Shown piece after piece: positions 5,646-6,909 of a stretch of DNA of 6,909 nucleotides. Source of the stretch: Clostridiales bacterium UBA4653. GTDB lineage: Bacteria > Bacillota > Clostridia > Oscillospirales > CAG-272. The notes under the pieces are model-generated. The model was not told the DNA's origin and did not search any database. It saw only the letters and a program-made list of their open reading frames with translations. Numbering within the stretch: the first letter of the stretch is position 1; each line of letters starts with the position of its first letter. The DNA lies in contig DHMB01000033.1 of NCBI GenBank assembly GCA_002405565.1, positions 17,746 through 24,654 on the forward strand, given 5' to 3'. A program made the position numbers and the translations under genes.

Positions 5646-6848
5646 TTGAAAAAGAAAATGCTTATAGTCGGCATAACGATGTCTGCCGGAGGGAGCGAAA
5701 AGTCGTTTCTTTCGTTTGCGGAGCACATCGACTATAAAAAATGGGACGTCACGCTCCTGCTTGCGGAGAAAAAAGGCGCATTTCTGCCGCTTTTGCCGTC
5801 GCAGATAAAGGTTGAAACGATGGCGGACGGCGAAATTATGGAAATATCCGCCGCAAACGCAAAGAAAATTCTCCTTGAAAAATACGTCGCAAAAAATCCG
5901 CTGAGAGCTTTTCCGCTTGCTTTTTATGCGACGAGAACGGCTCTTGCGAATGGCGACAAAAAAGTCTATGCGAAGAACAGGCTCTGGCTTGCGGCAATGA
6001 AAACGTTGGAAAGTCATCCCGGAGAATATGACCTTGCGATTGCTTATTGGGGTGACCGGACGATGTTTTATATGGTCGATAAGGTCTGCGCGAAGAAAAA
6101 AATCGCCTGGCTCCATTTTGATTATCGTCACCCGCCCCGCGAGGACGCGCTTTATGAGAAATACTTTATGAAGTGCGATAAGGTCGTGACGGTTTCCGGC
6201 GAGATAGAAAAGTCGCTTGCGGAGGCTTTGCCTGCCGTAAGAGAAAAAATCGTTACTATGGAAAACATAATTGACGCGGAGCAGATAAAACTGCTTGCGG
6301 AACTCGGAAACGGATATGCGGACGGATTTGACGGCATAAGAATACTGACCGTCGGCAGAATCTGCGAGCAGAAGGGTTACGATATTGCGCTCCCCGCGCT
6401 TGCAAGGCTGAAAAACGAGGGCTTTTCCTTCCGCTGGTATGCTCTCGGAGAAAACGGCGGGGAATATGCGGAGAGAATCCGACGCATGGCGTCGAGTCTC
6501 GGAATGGATAAATATTTCATTATGCTCGGTACAACGGAAAATCCCTATAAATATATAAAGGAATGTGACATCTATTTTCAGCCGTCGCGCCACGAGGGTA
6601 AGACAATTGCCGTCGAGGAGGCAAAAATTCTTTGTCGACCTATATTGGTTACGGATTACCGGACGGCGCACGAACAGCTTTCCGGCGGAGAACTCGGGAT
6701 GATTTGCGATATTTCTGAGAAGGGAATAGAAATTGCAATGCGAAAAATGCTTTCCGATTCGACTTTGAGGACGTCATTTTCCGAAAAGCTCGGTAAAATA
6801 ACGCAAAATCGCGACGTCGAAACCGAAATCCGCAACCTGACAGAATAA
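5646..6848 (+). CDS. GT4-like (GT-B fold) retaining glycosyltransferase
   Basis: This 400-residue enzyme would transfer a sugar from a nucleotide-sugar donor to a glycan or lipid-linked acceptor at the cytoplasmic side of the membrane. The N-terminal Rossmann half opens with MLIVGITMSAGGSEKSF (5-21), whose GGSEK loop corresponds to the GGAE/GGSE acceptor loop of this family. The C-terminal donor half begins near 231 with IRILTVGRICEQKGYDIALP, the usual VGR...KG...A motif. RHEGKTIAVEEA (315-326) holds the E-x7-E pair (Glu317 and Glu325) that contacts the donor sugar. Both halves are complete and the length is normal. There is no signal peptide or clear membrane helix. It ends the operon after the two acetyltransferases, starting 26 nt after copy 2. 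Such enzymes usually build capsule, exopolysaccharide or teichoic-type glycans, but donor and acceptor cannot be read from sequence. No terminator is seen in the 61 nt after its TAA, so the operon may continue. Confidence 0.9.
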   Translation: MKKKMLIVGITMSAGGSEKSFLSFAEHIDYKKWDVTLLLAEKKGAFLPLLPSQIKVETMADGEIMEISAANAKKILLEKYVAKNPLRAFPLAFYATRTALANGDKKVYAKNRLWLAAMKTLESHPGEYDLAIAYWGDRTMFYMVDKVCAKKKIAWLHFDYRHPPREDALYEKYFMKCDKVVTVSGEIEKSLAEALPAVREKIVTMENIIDAEQIKLLAELGNGYADGFDGIRILTVGRICEQKGYDIALPALARLKNEGFSFRWYALGENGGEYAERIRRMASSLGMDKYFIMLGTTENPYKYIKECDIYFQPSRHEGKTIAVEEAKILCRPILVTDYRTAHEQLSGGELGMICDISEKGIEIAMRKMLSDSTLRTSFSEKLGKITQNRDVETEIRNLTE

Positions 6849-6909
6849 GTTTTTCGGGCGAAGTGATTTTTTGGACAAATTTTTTCAAAAAAGATTAAAA
6901 AAGCACTTG

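Noticed and set aside
5622..6671. 349-codon open frame on the minus strand
   Set aside because: It lies wholly antisense to the glycosyltransferase, which has intact family motifs and a perfect ribosome binding site. The antisense product is basic, low in recognisable motifs, and has no promoter or ribosome binding site.
6871..6899. Possible promoter or terminator after the glycosyltransferase
   Set aside because: TTGGAC with TTAAAA 17 nt later is a poor match in an A/T-rich run. The T6/A6 inverted pair near 6880-6892 is AT-only with almost no loop, so it would not make a credible terminator.

Overview
The window looks like a chromosomal segment of a low-to-mid GC Gram-positive bacterium, most likely a member of the Clostridia (gut Oscillospiraceae or Christensenellaceae-like). 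The support is indirect. Genes carry strong GGAGG-type ribosome binding sites, the two promoters are sigma-A type, one start is TTG behind a perfect Shine-Dalgarno, and the small S1-domain protein at the left edge matches, from memory, a family common in those lineages. No rRNA, tRNA, CRISPR array, transposase or phage gene is visible.

Layout. Positions 1-515 (minus strand) hold the first 171 residues of an S1-domain RNA-binding protein cut by the window edge. A strong intrinsic terminator (586-618) separates it from the gene behind it, a 1001-residue glycoside hydrolase family 2 enzyme at 624-3629 (minus). The region 3630-3782 is a compact divergent promoter region. A leftward promoter with an overlapping imperfect palindrome serves the hydrolase, and a rightward promoter with perfect consensus boxes (TTGACA, 17 bp, TATAAT with an extended -10) serves a three-gene operon. 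The operon consists of two tandem paralogous GNAT acetyltransferases (3783-4724 and 4753-5619), then a GT4-type glycosyltransferase (5646-6848). The last 61 bases hold no gene I can support.

How the genes may work together. The two acetyltransferases share an N-terminal helical module of unknown function and RimJ/RimL-type catalytic domains about 73% identical by hand alignment. They are co-transcribed and tightly packed with a cytoplasmic retaining glycosyltransferase, so acetylation plus glycosyl transfer on a cell-surface glycan precursor is a reasonable but unproven idea. The hydrolase is divergently transcribed, has no signal peptide, and has no transporter or regulator beside it here, so a link to the operon is not shown.

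The most unusual structure is the junction between the two acetyltransferase genes. An 11-codon open frame overlaps both neighbours by ATGA. It encodes a remnant resembling the first gene's N-terminus around an A7 run, which suggests that the second copy lost its original start through an out-of-frame deletion and is now translated from an internal, SD-less ATG by coupling, or by a frameshift at A7.
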